Notes: generated by a model not told the origin, from the sequence alone. Counted from the first letter of the stretch, positions 50,673 to 60,043 are shown. The stretch is 64,000 bases of DNA from Oceanihabitans gracilariae (GCF_042684485.1 NZ_JBHULM010000011.1:1364001-1428000); one strand, 5' to 3'. Numbers and translations are program-made.

Positions 50673-51221
50673 ATGAGTAAAGTAGATTTATCACAATATA
50701 AAAACACCTTAAGCCGTAAAAATCAAATTGCAAGATTATTATGGAGGCTAATTTGGTTCTTGTTAGCTCGACCCTTACCAAGGCGTATTGGAAATAGGTG
50801 GAAATTGTTTTTACTTCGTTTATTTGGAGCTAAAACACACTCTACAGCTGTTGTGTACTCTTCGGTTAGGGTTTATGCTCCCTGGAACTTAGAAATGGAG
50901 GAATACGCCTGTTTAGCACCAGAAGTAGATTGTTATAATGTTGCTAAAGTAACCATTGGTGCGCATGCTACAGTATCCCAAAAAACGTATTTGTGCACAG
51001 CTTCACATGATATAACGAGTAAAACATATCCCTTAATAACAGCTCCAATTGTTATAAGTAATCAAGCTTGGGTTGGTGCGTCTGCTTTTATTGGTATGGG
51101 GGTAACTATTGGAGAGGGAGCTGTTGTAGGTGCTACTGCATCTGTATATAAAGATGTAGAATCGTGGACAATTGTTGGAGGTAATCCTGCAAAATTCATT
51201 AAAAAAAGAGAGATAAAATAA
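50673..51221 (+). CDS. WcaF-family acetyltransferase
   Basis: A 182-residue hexapeptide acetyltransferase of the colanic acid WcaF type. It has a basic, hydrophobic N-terminus (LLWRLIWFLLARPLPRR), VYAPWNLEMEEYACLAP and repeat coils with TIGAHATVSQ. The catalytic His is in CTASHDI, and WVGASAFIGMGVTIGEGAVV and VGGNPAKFIKKR follow. It should O-acetylate the polymer or its precursor. It lies 7 bp after the sulfotransferase gene and 1 bp before the next GT2 gene. Confidence 0.9.
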   Translation: MSKVDLSQYKNTLSRKNQIARLLWRLIWFLLARPLPRRIGNRWKLFLLRLFGAKTHSTAVVYSSVRVYAPWNLEMEEYACLAPEVDCYNVAKVTIGAHATVSQKTYLCTASHDITSKTYPLITAPIVISNQAWVGASAFIGMGVTIGEGAVVGATASVYKDVESWTIVGGNPAKFIKKREIK

Positions 51222-51222
51222 T

Positions 51223-52044
51223 ATGTCTAAAATATCAATTACTGTGGTGGTTTCTGTTAAAAATGAGGAACTGAATTTACCACATTGTCTAGAAAAACTG
51301 AGTCAATTTTCAGAGGTTGTTGTGATTGATTCTCAGAGTACAGATAGTACACCTGAGATAGTGAAACAATTTGGTTTTAAAATAGTTGACTTTAATTGGG
51401 ATGGCAAATTTCCTAAAAAAAGAAATTGGACATTACGTAATGTGCCTCTTAAAAATGATTGGATATTGTTTTTAGATGCCGATGAATTTTTAACCGACTC
51501 ATTTATTAAAGAAATAGGTGCAAAAACGAAAGACTCAAACTTTAAAGGCTTCTGGTTAAATTATAATAACTACTTTATGGGTAAAGAGTTGAAGTATGGG
51601 GATAAAATGAAAAAACTGGCTTTGTTCAAAAAAGATTCGGGAGAATATGAACAAATTCAGGAAGATTCATGGAGTCACCTAGACATGGAAGTGCACGAGC
51701 ACCCCATTATCGATGGAGAAATAGGTAAAATTGGTAGCCCAATCATACATAAAGATTACAAAGGTTTAGAGCATTATATAGCACGTCATAATGCCTACTC
51801 TACTTGGGAGGCTAAGCGTTACTTATTTTTATTAAAAACAGGTTTTAATAAGCTAACAAAAAGACAAAAAGTGAAGTATCAATTTATAAATAGCGGTTTT
51901 TTACCCATGATTTATTTTCTGGGTTCTTTCGTCTTTAAACTCGGATTTCTTGATGGCCTTGCGGGATATCACTTAGCAAAATATAAAGCCAATTACTTTT
52001 TTCAAATACAAACTAAAATTGCAGAATTAAAACATACAAAATGA
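51223..52044 (+). CDS. Glycosyltransferase family 2 (KdtX/WaaE-like)
   Basis: A 273-residue GT-A enzyme. The N-terminal motif is ITVVVSVKNEELNLPHCLEKL, the nucleotide-binding VVVIDSQSTDSTPEI follows, and the metal-binding DxD is LFLDADEFL. KKRNWTLRNVPLKNDW and a C-terminal helical region with HKDYKGLEHYIARHN are like WaaE-type beta-1,4-glucosyltransferases. The exact sugar is unknown. It overlaps the uxs gene by 4 bp. Confidence 0.88.
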   Translation: MSKISITVVVSVKNEELNLPHCLEKLSQFSEVVVIDSQSTDSTPEIVKQFGFKIVDFNWDGKFPKKRNWTLRNVPLKNDWILFLDADEFLTDSFIKEIGAKTKDSNFKGFWLNYNNYFMGKELKYGDKMKKLALFKKDSGEYEQIQEDSWSHLDMEVHEHPIIDGEIGKIGSPIIHKDYKGLEHYIARHNAYSTWEAKRYLFLLKTGFNKLTKRQKVKYQFINSGFLPMIYFLGSFVFKLGFLDGLAGYHLAKYKANYFFQIQTKIAELKHTK

Positions 52045-52976
52045 AAAAAATTTTAATAACAGGAGGAGCTGGTTTTGTAGGCTCTCATTTATGTGAAAGA
52101 TTATTAAATGAAGGTAACGAAGTTATCTGTTTAGATAATTATTTTACAGGATCTAAAGAAAACATTGTACATCTTTTAGATAACCCATACTTTGAATTAG
52201 TACGTCATGATATCACTCATCCTTATTTTGCAGAGGTAGATCAAATCTATAATTTAGCCTGTCCTGCATCTCCTGTGCATTATCAATATAATCCAATAAA
52301 AACGATTAAAACTTCGGTGCTTGGTGCTGTGAATATGTTAGGTTTAGCAAAACGTATTAATGCTAGAATACTACAAGCAAGTACCAGTGAGGTTTATGGA
52401 GACCCGAAAGTACATCCTCAAAAAGAAGAGTATTGGGGGCATGTGAACCCGATTGGAATAAGATCTTGCTATGACGAAGGAAAACGTTGCGCAGAAACCT
52501 TATTTATGGATTATCACATACAAAATCAAGTAGCCATAAAGATTATTAGAATTTTTAATACCTATGGTCCAAATATGAATCCTAGTGATGGTCGTGTGGT
52601 GTCTAATTTTATCATGCAAGCCTTACGAGGAGAAGATATAACTATTTTTGGTGATGGTTTACAAACTAGATCCTTTCAATATGTAGATGATTTGGTGGAA
52701 GGGATGATAAGAATGATGAACTCAGAACCAGAATTTTTAGGCCCAGTAAATTTAGGAAACCCAAATGAGTTTACCATGTTAGAATTAGCGCAAGCGGTAA
52801 TAAAATTAACAGGCTCTAAATCTAAATTAATATTTATGCCATTGCCTCAAGATGATCCAAAACAACGTCAACCAGATATTAGCTTAGCCAAGGAAAAATT
52901 AAACGGTTGGCAGCCTAATATACAATTAGAATCGGGATTAATAAAGACCATTGACTATTTTAAAACCAAATTGTAA
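52041..52976 (+). CDS. uxs: UDP-glucuronate decarboxylase (UDP-xylose synthase)
   Basis: Extended SDR that oxidises and decarboxylates UDP-glucuronate to UDP-xylose. The 311-residue protein has ITGGAGFVGSHLCERLL, the long YNLACPASPVHYQYNP motif, STSEVYGDPKVHPQ and the catalytic YDEGKRCAETLF. The active-site Arg is probably in IGIRSCYDEG. These match the UXS family closely, though family members can also be dTDP-glucose 4,6-dehydratases. Its substrate is supplied by ugd in the same locus. Confidence 0.93.
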   Translation: MKKILITGGAGFVGSHLCERLLNEGNEVICLDNYFTGSKENIVHLLDNPYFELVRHDITHPYFAEVDQIYNLACPASPVHYQYNPIKTIKTSVLGAVNMLGLAKRINARILQASTSEVYGDPKVHPQKEEYWGHVNPIGIRSCYDEGKRCAETLFMDYHIQNQVAIKIIRIFNTYGPNMNPSDGRVVSNFIMQALRGEDITIFGDGLQTRSFQYVDDLVEGMIRMMNSEPEFLGPVNLGNPNEFTMLELAQAVIKLTGSKSKLIFMPLPQDDPKQRQPDISLAKEKLNGWQPNIQLESGLIKTIDYFKTKL

Positions 52977-52991
52977 AATAGTTTATAACCT

Positions 52992-53750
52992 ATGAAAGTA
53001 TCAATAATAACAGCCACTTATAACAGTGAAGCAACCATAGCGAGTTGCATGCGTTCTGTGATACAACAAAAGTATGCCAATATAGAATATGTGATTATCG
53101 ATGGTAATTCTAGTGATAGTACTTTAGATCGGGTAAAACAATTACAGTCAGAATGCCTAAATAATATAGAGGTGCGTATACTTTCAGAGCCAGACAAAGG
53201 CATATACGATGCCTTAAACAAAGGGATTAATTTAGCGACGGGTGGTGTTATTGGTTTTGTACATTCCGATGATATATTGGCTAATCCCAATACCATTCAA
53301 AACATGGTCACCACCATGAAAAAGAATAATTTAGATGGCGTATATGGGGATCTGCAATATGTAACAAAAGCAGATACTAATAAAGTAATTAGACATTGGC
53401 AAAGCCAAACCTTTACTCCTAGTCTATTAAAAAAAGGATGGATGCCTGCGCATCCTACCCTATATTTAAAACGTGAGGTTTATGCCAAACACGGTAGTTT
53501 TAATTTAGACTATAAAATAGCAGCAGACTACGACTTCATTTTGCGTGTTTTTAAAGACAACACCTTAAGGTTTGGGTATTTGTCAGAGGTAATAACTAAA
53601 ATGAGAGCTGGTGGTGCTAGTAACCGTAGCTTAAAAAATATAATGATAAAATCTAAAGAAGATTATAAGGCCGTTACCTCCAATAAGGTTGGTGGTTGGT
53701 GGATCATTTTCAATAAAAATGTTTCCAAATTAAATCAGTTTTTTAAATAA
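52992..53750 (+). CDS. Glycosyltransferase family 2
   Basis: A 252-residue GT-A enzyme similar to WcaA and related exopolysaccharide transferases. It starts VSIITATYNSEATIASC, with IDGNSSDSTL, EPDKGIYDALNKGI and the metal-site HSDDIL in place of a classic DxD. AAHPTLYLKR-like MPAHPTLYLKREVY and DYDFILRVFK follow. Donor and acceptor are unknown. It is the last gene before a 315-bp gap ahead of the export genes. Confidence 0.9.
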   Translation: MKVSIITATYNSEATIASCMRSVIQQKYANIEYVIIDGNSSDSTLDRVKQLQSECLNNIEVRILSEPDKGIYDALNKGINLATGGVIGFVHSDDILANPNTIQNMVTTMKKNNLDGVYGDLQYVTKADTNKVIRHWQSQTFTPSLLKKGWMPAHPTLYLKREVYAKHGSFNLDYKIAADYDFILRVFKDNTLRFGYLSEVITKMRAGGASNRSLKNIMIKSKEDYKAVTSNKVGGWWIIFNKNVSKLNQFFK

Positions 53751-54065
53751 TTTAATAATGAGGTTGTACCATAAAACCATAAAAACAGTCATAATAAAGA
53801 AGCCATATAGATAGTGTATGGATGCTGTATGGATAGTGTATGGAAAAATTACGGTACTATTAGCCTTACAATTAGCTGCTTTAAACTTACATGATATCTA
53901 ATTTAATGCGCTTATAGGAGGTCGTTTATTATTTTGTTGCTATTTTTGCTCAAAAATTAAAGGACACCTAAACAGAGAGTAAAAACATTGTTAAATAAAT
54001 ACGTTTAAAACAACCTAACAAATAGTAGTTCCAATTTAAAATAATTCCTAATATTAATAATACTT
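53751..54065. other. 315-bp intergenic region before the export genes
   Basis: The gap lies between the last glycosyltransferase gene and wza. It holds three 11-bp tandem repeats (53810-53842) and a 27-codon ORF (53818-53901) that overlaps them and is probably chance. No clean TAnnTTTG promoter and no strong terminator are seen. It may carry a second promoter for wza-wzc. Confidence 0.55.
53810..53842 (+). repeat. Three tandem 11-bp repeats before wza
   Basis: GATAGTGTATG (53810-53820), GATGCTGTATG (53821-53831) and GATAGTGTATG (53832-53842) are direct repeats with two substitutions in the middle copy. Spacing of one helical turn suits cooperative protein binding, as for OmpR/PhoB-type regulators. 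Confidence 0.75.
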
Positions 54066-54851
54066 ATGCAATCCCAATTTAGCCAGCAAGTAGCAAAAAT
54101 AATAACGCTAGTCGTAATCACTATTGCATTAAGCAGCTGTGTCAGTAATAAAGAAATTTTATACTTTCAAGATGCAGACCAATACAGTCAAGATAACGTA
54201 CAATACCAACATAATACTATTCAGCCTAATGATATTCTATCGGTAACCATAAATGCTGCAATACCAGAGGCTGCAATACCGTATAATAAAACGGTTAGTT
54301 CAGCTACAACTATCAATAGTATTGATATATTAAAACTACAAGGGTATTTGGTAAATCCAGAAGGTTTTATAGCCTTACCTGTTTTAGGAAAAATCAAAGC
54401 AGCACAACGTACCAACACCGAATTAGAAAATTTAATTGTTGCTCGTTTAGAAGAAGGAGGACACTTAATTAACCCTATAGTATCGGTAAGACTACTTAAT
54501 GCTAAAATTACGGTATTGGGAGAAGTGAAACAACCAGGTACTTTTAATTTTACCGAGCAATATATTAGCGTACCGCAAGCCTTAGGCTATGCAGGTGATT
54601 TAACCATTAATGGGCGTCGTGATGATGTATTGTTAATTAGAGAGGTAGATGCAAAACGTACAATTACACATTTAAATCTTACTGCTACCAATTGGATGGA
54701 TAATCCAGAATACAGATTAAAACCGAATGATGTATTGGTAGTACAACCCAATCGTGCCAAAGTAAAAACCGCAGGTTATGTTGGTAACGTGTCCACCATA
54801 GTGGCCATTGCATCGGTAACGCTTAGTGCTATAATTTTATTGACCAGATAA
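54066..54851 (+). CDS. wza: Wza-like polysaccharide export lipoprotein
   Basis: Outer-membrane or periplasmic exporter of capsule polymer. The 261-residue protein has a signal peptide with lipobox (ALSSC, about Cys24). A polysaccharide export domain follows (about 50-160, including YQHNTIQPNDILSVTI and EGFIALPVLGKIKAA). A SLBB-type domain comes next (165-230, ITVLGEVKQPGTFNF, LNGRRDDV-like INGRRDDVLLIRE), then a C-terminal hydrophobic helix. Flavobacterial Wza proteins are shorter than the E. coli protein, and this one is normal for the phylum. It pairs with wzc 8 bp downstream. Confidence 0.93.
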   Translation: MQSQFSQQVAKIITLVVITIALSSCVSNKEILYFQDADQYSQDNVQYQHNTIQPNDILSVTINAAIPEAAIPYNKTVSSATTINSIDILKLQGYLVNPEGFIALPVLGKIKAAQRTNTELENLIVARLEEGGHLINPIVSVRLLNAKITVLGEVKQPGTFNFTEQYISVPQALGYAGDLTINGRRDDVLLIREVDAKRTITHLNLTATNWMDNPEYRLKPNDVLVVQPNRAKVKTAGYVGNVSTIVAIASVTLSAIILLTR

Positions 54852-54859
54852 TTAGGACC

Positions 54860-57220
54860 ATGGATAACTACTTTGAACAAGACTCACAAGACCAGCAAAT
54901 AGATATTAAAGGTATTGCCAATAAATATCTTTCCTATTGGCATTATATCGCATTAAGTGGTGCAGTAGCCTTGATACTAGCCTATTTGTACTTACATTAC
55001 ACACCAAACAGTTACAACACTGCTGCTAAAATAAAGGTTCTTACTGAAAAAGAATCTACAGCTTTAAATTTAGATCTTGACCAATTATTAGGTAAGAGTA
55101 ACGTTAACTTAGAAAACGAACGCGCGGTATTCCAATCCTTTCGCTTAAACAGACAGGTGGTTAATCAGTTAAACCTACAAGTGCAGTACTACCAGTCTGA
55201 GCACGTGAATAAAACAGAAGTGTTTGCTGTACCTTTTAAGGTTACTTACGTGCCAGAACTAGGTGATATTAGTAAGGAAGGGTTAAATTTTCAAATAACG
55301 GTACAAGACAAGGGCTATCAGTTAGTTAATTTAGAAACCGAAGCATCTTTACAGGTGTCTAGTTTTTACTTCGATAAACCAACGCAAGACTTTCCGTTTA
55401 CCATACAGCCAACTAGTGCGAAAAGTGAGGTAGATAGCGAAAATCATTTTTACGAAGTCTCTATTATTAGCGAAACACAAGCCACCCAAAATTTAGTAAA
55501 TAACATCAAAATTGCTGCTGACGGTAAGGATAGTGATATTTTAATACTAAGTCTAGAAGATCAAAGTAAAGAAAAAGCACAATCTATTTTAAATACTTTA
55601 ATAGAGGTCTATACCCAAGATGGTATTACAGATAGACAAGAGGTGTCAAAACGTACCATTGCTTTTATTGACGAAAGGTTTTCTTACCTAACTACCGAAT
55701 TAGATTCTATAGAAATTGCAAAAGGAAGCTACAAGCAAGATAATAATCTTAGTATTTTTGAAGCAGATGCTGCCTCTGTCATTCAAAAAAAATCAATTAA
55801 AGACGAACAACTTTTTGAAGCAGAAACACAACTATTACTAGCAGATGTTTTAGAAAAAAGTATAAGTGGTAATGAGGATGCCAAATTATTGCCTGCAAAT
55901 ATTGGTTTAAATAGTGATGCCGTAAACAACTTGGTGAACGAATTTAATACGGCAGTGTTAGAATACAATAAATGGAAAGCTAGTGCTGGTGATAATAACC
56001 CCAATGTTAAGATTTTAAAAGCCTCAATAAGAGATTTAAATAACAACATACAACGCTCCCTTGCAGGTTACAAAAATCAACTACAACAAGCGCTAAAACA
56101 AAACAAACGAGCACAGGGTATTGCGCAACAGTCGTTTAAAACTTTACCAAATAAAGAAAAAATATTACGTAGTATAGAACGTCAACAAATACTAAAAGAA
56201 AACCTATACTTACTATTGTTACAAAAACGTGAAGAAGCAGCAATTACTATGGCAGTAACTGCTCCTAATGTAAAAATAATAGATTATGCTATTACCAATT
56301 CTATTCCTGTAGCGCCTAAGCGTAAAATAATACTTTTAGCTGGTTTATTATTAGGTTTAGGTTTTCCAATCGGGATACTGTACTTAAAGTTTTTAACCGA
56401 TACTAAAATCTACACAGGTAAAGACGTAGAGGTTCTAAATGCTAATAATCCTATTTTAGGAGAAATCCCTGTAATTAAAAACGCTAAAGAAGTATTAAAA
56501 GCTACTTCAGGCAACTCGCAAACCGAAGAAGCCTTTAGAACATTAGTGAATAGTTTAAACTTTATACTAGGGAAACAAAAAGAAGTTGGTGGACATGTTA
56601 TAGGTATAACATCTTCTGTAAAAGGAGAGGGTAAAACAACGGTTGCCTATAATGTAGCAAAGACCTATTTTACATTAAAAAAGAAAGTGTTATTAGTAGG
56701 TTCAGATTTAAGAAATCCTCAATTACATACATTAATTAATGAGTCTAAAGAAACAGGAGGTTTATCTAATTATTTAAGTGATGATACCTTTAATTGGAGC
56801 GAAGCGGTTTTAAATATGAATAAAGGAAGCAATGATTTCGATTTGTTACTTTCAGGACCAATTCCACCAATGCCAACCGTGTTGTTATCTAGTGAGCGTT
56901 TTAAAGACTTTATTAGCGAAGCAAGATTACAGTATGACTATATTATAATAGATACTGCTCCAACCTTATTAGTAGCAGATACCTTAACCTTTATTAATAA
57001 CATGGACTTTACTGCCTACGTGGTTCGATCTGGTGTTACTGAAAAACAACTAATTGAGTTTTCTAAAAAGTTAGTGGAGGATAAAAAGATAAACAATATG
57101 GGGTACATTGTTAATGATATAGACCGTAAAGGTTCTTATGGGTATGGTTACAACTACGGTTATGGTTATGGTTATTCTGCAGAAGCACCTAAAAAAAGTT
57201 GGTATCAATTCTGGAAATAA
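54860..57220 (+). CDS. wzc: Wzc-like polysaccharide co-polymerase and tyrosine autokinase
   Basis: Inner-membrane protein of 786 residues controlling chain length and export. It has a Wzz domain with a membrane helix (about 30-50), a long periplasmic coiled-coil (220-460), a second helix (about 490-510), and a C-terminal BY-kinase. The kinase has Walker A (SSVKGEGKTTVAYN), Walker A' (LLVGSDLRNP) and Walker B (YIIIDTAP). The tail GYGYNYGYGYGYS is a tyrosine cluster for autophosphorylation. No cognate Wzb phosphatase is in the window. Confidence 0.95.
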   Translation: MDNYFEQDSQDQQIDIKGIANKYLSYWHYIALSGAVALILAYLYLHYTPNSYNTAAKIKVLTEKESTALNLDLDQLLGKSNVNLENERAVFQSFRLNRQVVNQLNLQVQYYQSEHVNKTEVFAVPFKVTYVPELGDISKEGLNFQITVQDKGYQLVNLETEASLQVSSFYFDKPTQDFPFTIQPTSAKSEVDSENHFYEVSIISETQATQNLVNNIKIAADGKDSDILILSLEDQSKEKAQSILNTLIEVYTQDGITDRQEVSKRTIAFIDERFSYLTTELDSIEIAKGSYKQDNNLSIFEADAASVIQKKSIKDEQLFEAETQLLLADVLEKSISGNEDAKLLPANIGLNSDAVNNLVNEFNTAVLEYNKWKASAGDNNPNVKILKASIRDLNNNIQRSLAGYKNQLQQALKQNKRAQGIAQQSFKTLPNKEKILRSIERQQILKENLYLLLLQKREEAAITMAVTAPNVKIIDYAITNSIPVAPKRKIILLAGLLLGLGFPIGILYLKFLTDTKIYTGKDVEVLNANNPILGEIPVIKNAKEVLKATSGNSQTEEAFRTLVNSLNFILGKQKEVGGHVIGITSSVKGEGKTTVAYNVAKTYFTLKKKVLLVGSDLRNPQLHTLINESKETGGLSNYLSDDTFNWSEAVLNMNKGSNDFDLLLSGPIPPMPTVLLSSERFKDFISEARLQYDYIIIDTAPTLLVADTLTFINNMDFTAYVVRSGVTEKQLIEFSKKLVEDKKINNMGYIVNDIDRKGSYGYGYNYGYGYGYSAEAPKKSWYQFWK

Positions 57221-57299
57221 AAAACATAGTAAATTTTAGGTTGAGGTAGAATAATAGTTTGTTTAAGGCCAATAATTAATAAGTTAAAAAATAACAGGA

Positions 57300-57839
57300 A
57301 TGAAATCCCTATTATTAAACATAGCTATTGTAAGTCTAGTAATTGGTAAAGCAATTGCACAAGAAAAACCACACTTTAAGTTAAGTGCTGGTGTTAACAT
57401 AATTAACAATATTCAATTACGCGATATGCCTTGGTCTATTGATAAGTTAGATTTTAATAAACCTTTGTATTTAGGACTAGATTATCAAATAAATAGTAAA
57501 TGGAGTTTTGGTGTAAATGCTTCTACAAACAGAATAGAAACAGCAAATCCTTCAGCTCGTCTTTATGCGGTACAAACCGAAGTGAATTATTATATCATTC
57601 CTAATACCGCAAGGAAATATAGAGAATTGTATGTTTTATTAGCTGGAGGGATGTATTCTTTTTCAGATACTCGTTCTGTTATTGTAAGTCCAGGACTTGG
57701 GTTTAATTATTGGTTTTTACCATCAGTAGCTGTAAGTCTTTCTGGTAGAGCAAACGCAGCAATGAATAATAAGGAGACATTAGGTAGTTATTATCAATGT
57801 AATATTGGTTTAGTATGGCGTTTTGTAGATGAAATATAG
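57300..57839 (+). CDS. Small outer-membrane beta-barrel protein
   Basis: A 179-residue exported protein with a signal peptide (about 1-20, GKAIAQ) and alternating beta strands such as LYLGLDYQINSKWSFGVNAS and a final CNIGLVWRFV ending in an aromatic-type residue pattern. It fits the outer-membrane beta-barrel (OmpX/PagP-like size) group. Its place right after wzc suggests a role in capsule anchoring or export. Function is not established. A strong terminator follows. Confidence 0.75.
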   Translation: MKSLLLNIAIVSLVIGKAIAQEKPHFKLSAGVNIINNIQLRDMPWSIDKLDFNKPLYLGLDYQINSKWSFGVNASTNRIETANPSARLYAVQTEVNYYIIPNTARKYRELYVLLAGGMYSFSDTRSVIVSPGLGFNYWFLPSVAVSLSGRANAAMNNKETLGSYYQCNIGLVWRFVDEI

Positions 57840-57893
57840 TATTTTATATCTTTAATCGTCAAGCTATTATCTTCTCTTAGCTTTTCATAAATA

Positions 57894-57930
57894 ATAAAAA
57901 AAAGAGCTTCTTAAAGAGCTCTTTTTTTTA
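57894..57930. terminator. Bidirectional terminator at the end of the capsule locus
   Basis: AAAAAAAGAGCT (57897-57908) pairs with AGCTCTTTTTTT (57917-57928) around an 8-nt loop. T-runs on both strands let it end the capsule transcript and the convergent acyl-CoA dehydrogenase gene. Confidence 0.92.
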
Positions 57931-57996
57931 TTATTAGGTTATAAAGTATAAACTTACATTGGTATACGCTTTTACTTTTTGTTTTCCTGTAACTAA

Positions 57997-59175
57997 TTAC
58001 TTAAAAGCATTTAAGCCAGTAACATCTAATCCTGTAATTAGTAAGTGTATATCGTGTGTTCCTTCATAAGTAACTACGCTTTCTAGGTTCATCATGTGTC
58101 TCATAATGCTGTATTCACCACTAATTCCCATACCTCCTAGCATTTGCCTAGCTTCACGAGCAATTTTCAAAGCCATTTCTACGTTATTTCTTTTAGCCAT
58201 TGAAATTTGTGCAGACGAAGCAGTACCGTTTTCACGCATCACACCAAGTCGCCAAGCTAATAATTGCGCTTTGGTGATTTCGGTAATCATTTCGGCTAAT
58301 TTCTTTTGTTGTAATTGAAACTGTCCAATAGGTTTTCCAAATTGTAAACGTTCTTTACTATAACGTAAAGCAGTATCATAGCAATCCATGGCAGCACCAA
58401 TGGCTCCCCAAGCAATTCCAAAACGAGCAGAATCTAAACACCCTAAAGGCGCTCCAAGTCCAGATTTGTTAGGTAATAGGTTTTCTTTAGGTACTTTTAC
58501 ATTATCAAAAATTAACTCTCCAGTAGCAGAAGCTCTAAGCGACCATTTGTTGTGGGTTTCTGGTGTGGTAAAACCTTCCATACCACGTTCTACAACTAAA
58601 CCGTGAATACGTCCCTCTTCATTTTTAGCCCATACCACAGCAACGTTACAAAAAGGCGCATTAGAAATCCACATTTTTGCACCATTTAAAAGATAGTGAT
58701 CTCCCATATCTTTAAAGTTGGTAACCATTCCTCCAGGATTACTTCCATGATCAGGTTCTGTAAGTCCAAAACTACCAATCCATTCTCCCGAAGCTAATTT
58801 TGGTAAGTATTTTTTACGTTGTTCTTCGTTACCATATTTCCAGATTGGGTACATTACTAAAGACGATTGTACAGATGCTGTACTACGTACTCCAGAGTCT
58901 CCTCGTTCTATCTCTTGCATGATTAAACCATAAGAAATTTGGTCTAAACCAGCACCTCCATATTCCACAGGAATATAAGGTCCAAAAGCACCTATTTCTG
59001 CTAAGCCTTTAACTATTTGTGTAGGAAATTCTGCTTTTTGTGCATATTCTTCAATGATAGGAGATACATCACGTTTTACCCATTCTCTTGCTGCATCACG
59101 AATTAATTTGTGTTCTTCGGTAAATAATTCGTCTAAGTTATAATAATCTGGTGCTTCGAATAAATCTGGTTTCAT
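57997..59175 (-). CDS. Acyl-CoA dehydrogenase, glutaryl-CoA dehydrogenase-like
   Basis: FAD enzyme of 392 residues, probably oxidising and decarboxylating glutaryl-CoA to crotonyl-CoA in lysine and tryptophan breakdown. Supporting features are IGAFGPYIPVEYGGAGL, SFGLTEPDHGSNPGGM, WISNAPFCNVAVVWAK, LGCLDSARFGIAWGAIGAA and the catalytic Glu in VTYEGTHDIHLLI, all typical of the GCDH subfamily. Start at 59175 (MKPDLFEAPDYYN) is preferred, as a longer reading adds 15 residues without family similarity. It is convergent with the capsule locus. Confidence 0.93.
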   Translation of the reverse strand: MKPDLFEAPDYYNLDELFTEEHKLIRDAAREWVKRDVSPIIEEYAQKAEFPTQIVKGLAEIGAFGPYIPVEYGGAGLDQISYGLIMQEIERGDSGVRSTASVQSSLVMYPIWKYGNEEQRKKYLPKLASGEWIGSFGLTEPDHGSNPGGMVTNFKDMGDHYLLNGAKMWISNAPFCNVAVVWAKNEEGRIHGLVVERGMEGFTTPETHNKWSLRASATGELIFDNVKVPKENLLPNKSGLGAPLGCLDSARFGIAWGAIGAAMDCYDTALRYSKERLQFGKPIGQFQLQQKKLAEMITEITKAQLLAWRLGVMRENGTASSAQISMAKRNNVEMALKIAREARQMLGGMGISGEYSIMRHMMNLESVVTYEGTHDIHLLITGLDVTGLNAFK

Positions 59176-59287
59176 TCTAATTATGATATTTAAGGCTTCT
59201 GATTTTTGAGAATTACTCAAAATAGAAGGCGTTATTTTATAAGTTTAACAAAAGTAACGAAATCGTTTTCATTGCCAAATATAAATA

Positions 59288-60001
59288 TCACATTTTAAGA
59301 TAAAAATCTTTTGTCAAGCCAATGTAGTCTTCTGTGTATTGGTGTCTTGCTGTTTCAATAATAAGCGTCTCTTTTTTTAGTTCGCTTTCGCGGAAAGAAA
59401 ACTCTATAAGACTTCTTTTTATTTCGGAAGTAGGATTGCCTTTTACATGTAAGATTCTATTAGGAAACAATGCTACTTTAGAAGCTAATTGAATAAATGC
59501 TTCTTCTTCTTTAAACGGAATAATTACAGAAAATAAACCGTCTTTAGCTAATAAGGAAGCGGTACTTTCTATTAAATGCTGAAAAGGCATAGCATCTTGA
59601 AACCTTGCCATATCACGTGATGAACTTTCGGTTTTAAAGTCTTCTGAATAAAAAGGAGGATTCGATAGGATTAAATCGTAAGTATCTTCAATCTCTTCGG
59701 TGAATTCTTCTAAAGAGGCATGGTAGCAAAAGAGTCTGTCACTCCATGGTGCATTTTCAAAATTATCTACACATTGTTCGTAAGCAGCATCGTCAATTTC
59801 TAAAGCATCTACAACTTCAGCAGTACTACGTTGTGCTAACATGAGCGATAAAATACCTGTTCCTGCACCAATATCTAGAACAGCAAAAGGGTTTTGTTGT
59901 ATAGATGTCCAAGCACCAAGTAATACAGCATCTGTTCCAATTTTCATGGCGCATTGGTCTTGGTGAACCTCAAATTCTTTGAATGTAAATGGCTTGTTCA
60001 T
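59288..60001 (-). CDS. trmN6: tRNA1(Val) adenine-37 N6-methyltransferase
   Basis: SAM-dependent methyltransferase that makes m6A37 in tRNA1-Val. The 237-residue protein has FKEFEVHQDQCAMKIGTDAV, the SAM-binding LDIGAGTGILSLMLAQR, and the catalytic NPPF-type motif SNPPFYSEDF. The family also includes 16S/23S N6-adenine enzymes, so the RNA target is inferred. It is on the same strand as rimM, about 40 bp downstream of it, with a small hairpin between (CCTTCC/GGAAGG). Confidence 0.9.
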   Translation of the reverse strand: MNKPFTFKEFEVHQDQCAMKIGTDAVLLGAWTSIQQNPFAVLDIGAGTGILSLMLAQRSTAEVVDALEIDDAAYEQCVDNFENAPWSDRLFCYHASLEEFTEEIEDTYDLILSNPPFYSEDFKTESSSRDMARFQDAMPFQHLIESTASLLAKDGLFSVIIPFKEEEAFIQLASKVALFPNRILHVKGNPTSEIKRSLIEFSFRESELKKETLIIETARHQYTEDYIGLTKDFYLKM

Positions 60002-60043
60002 AAAAGTAAAAGGCCTTCCTATTGGGAAGGATTTAGTATGGGC

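Noticed and set aside
53818..53901. 27-codon ORF in the gap before wza, considered as a small gene or gene remnant
   Set aside because: It overlaps the 11-bp tandem repeats, matches no family and has a length expected by chance in AT-rich DNA.
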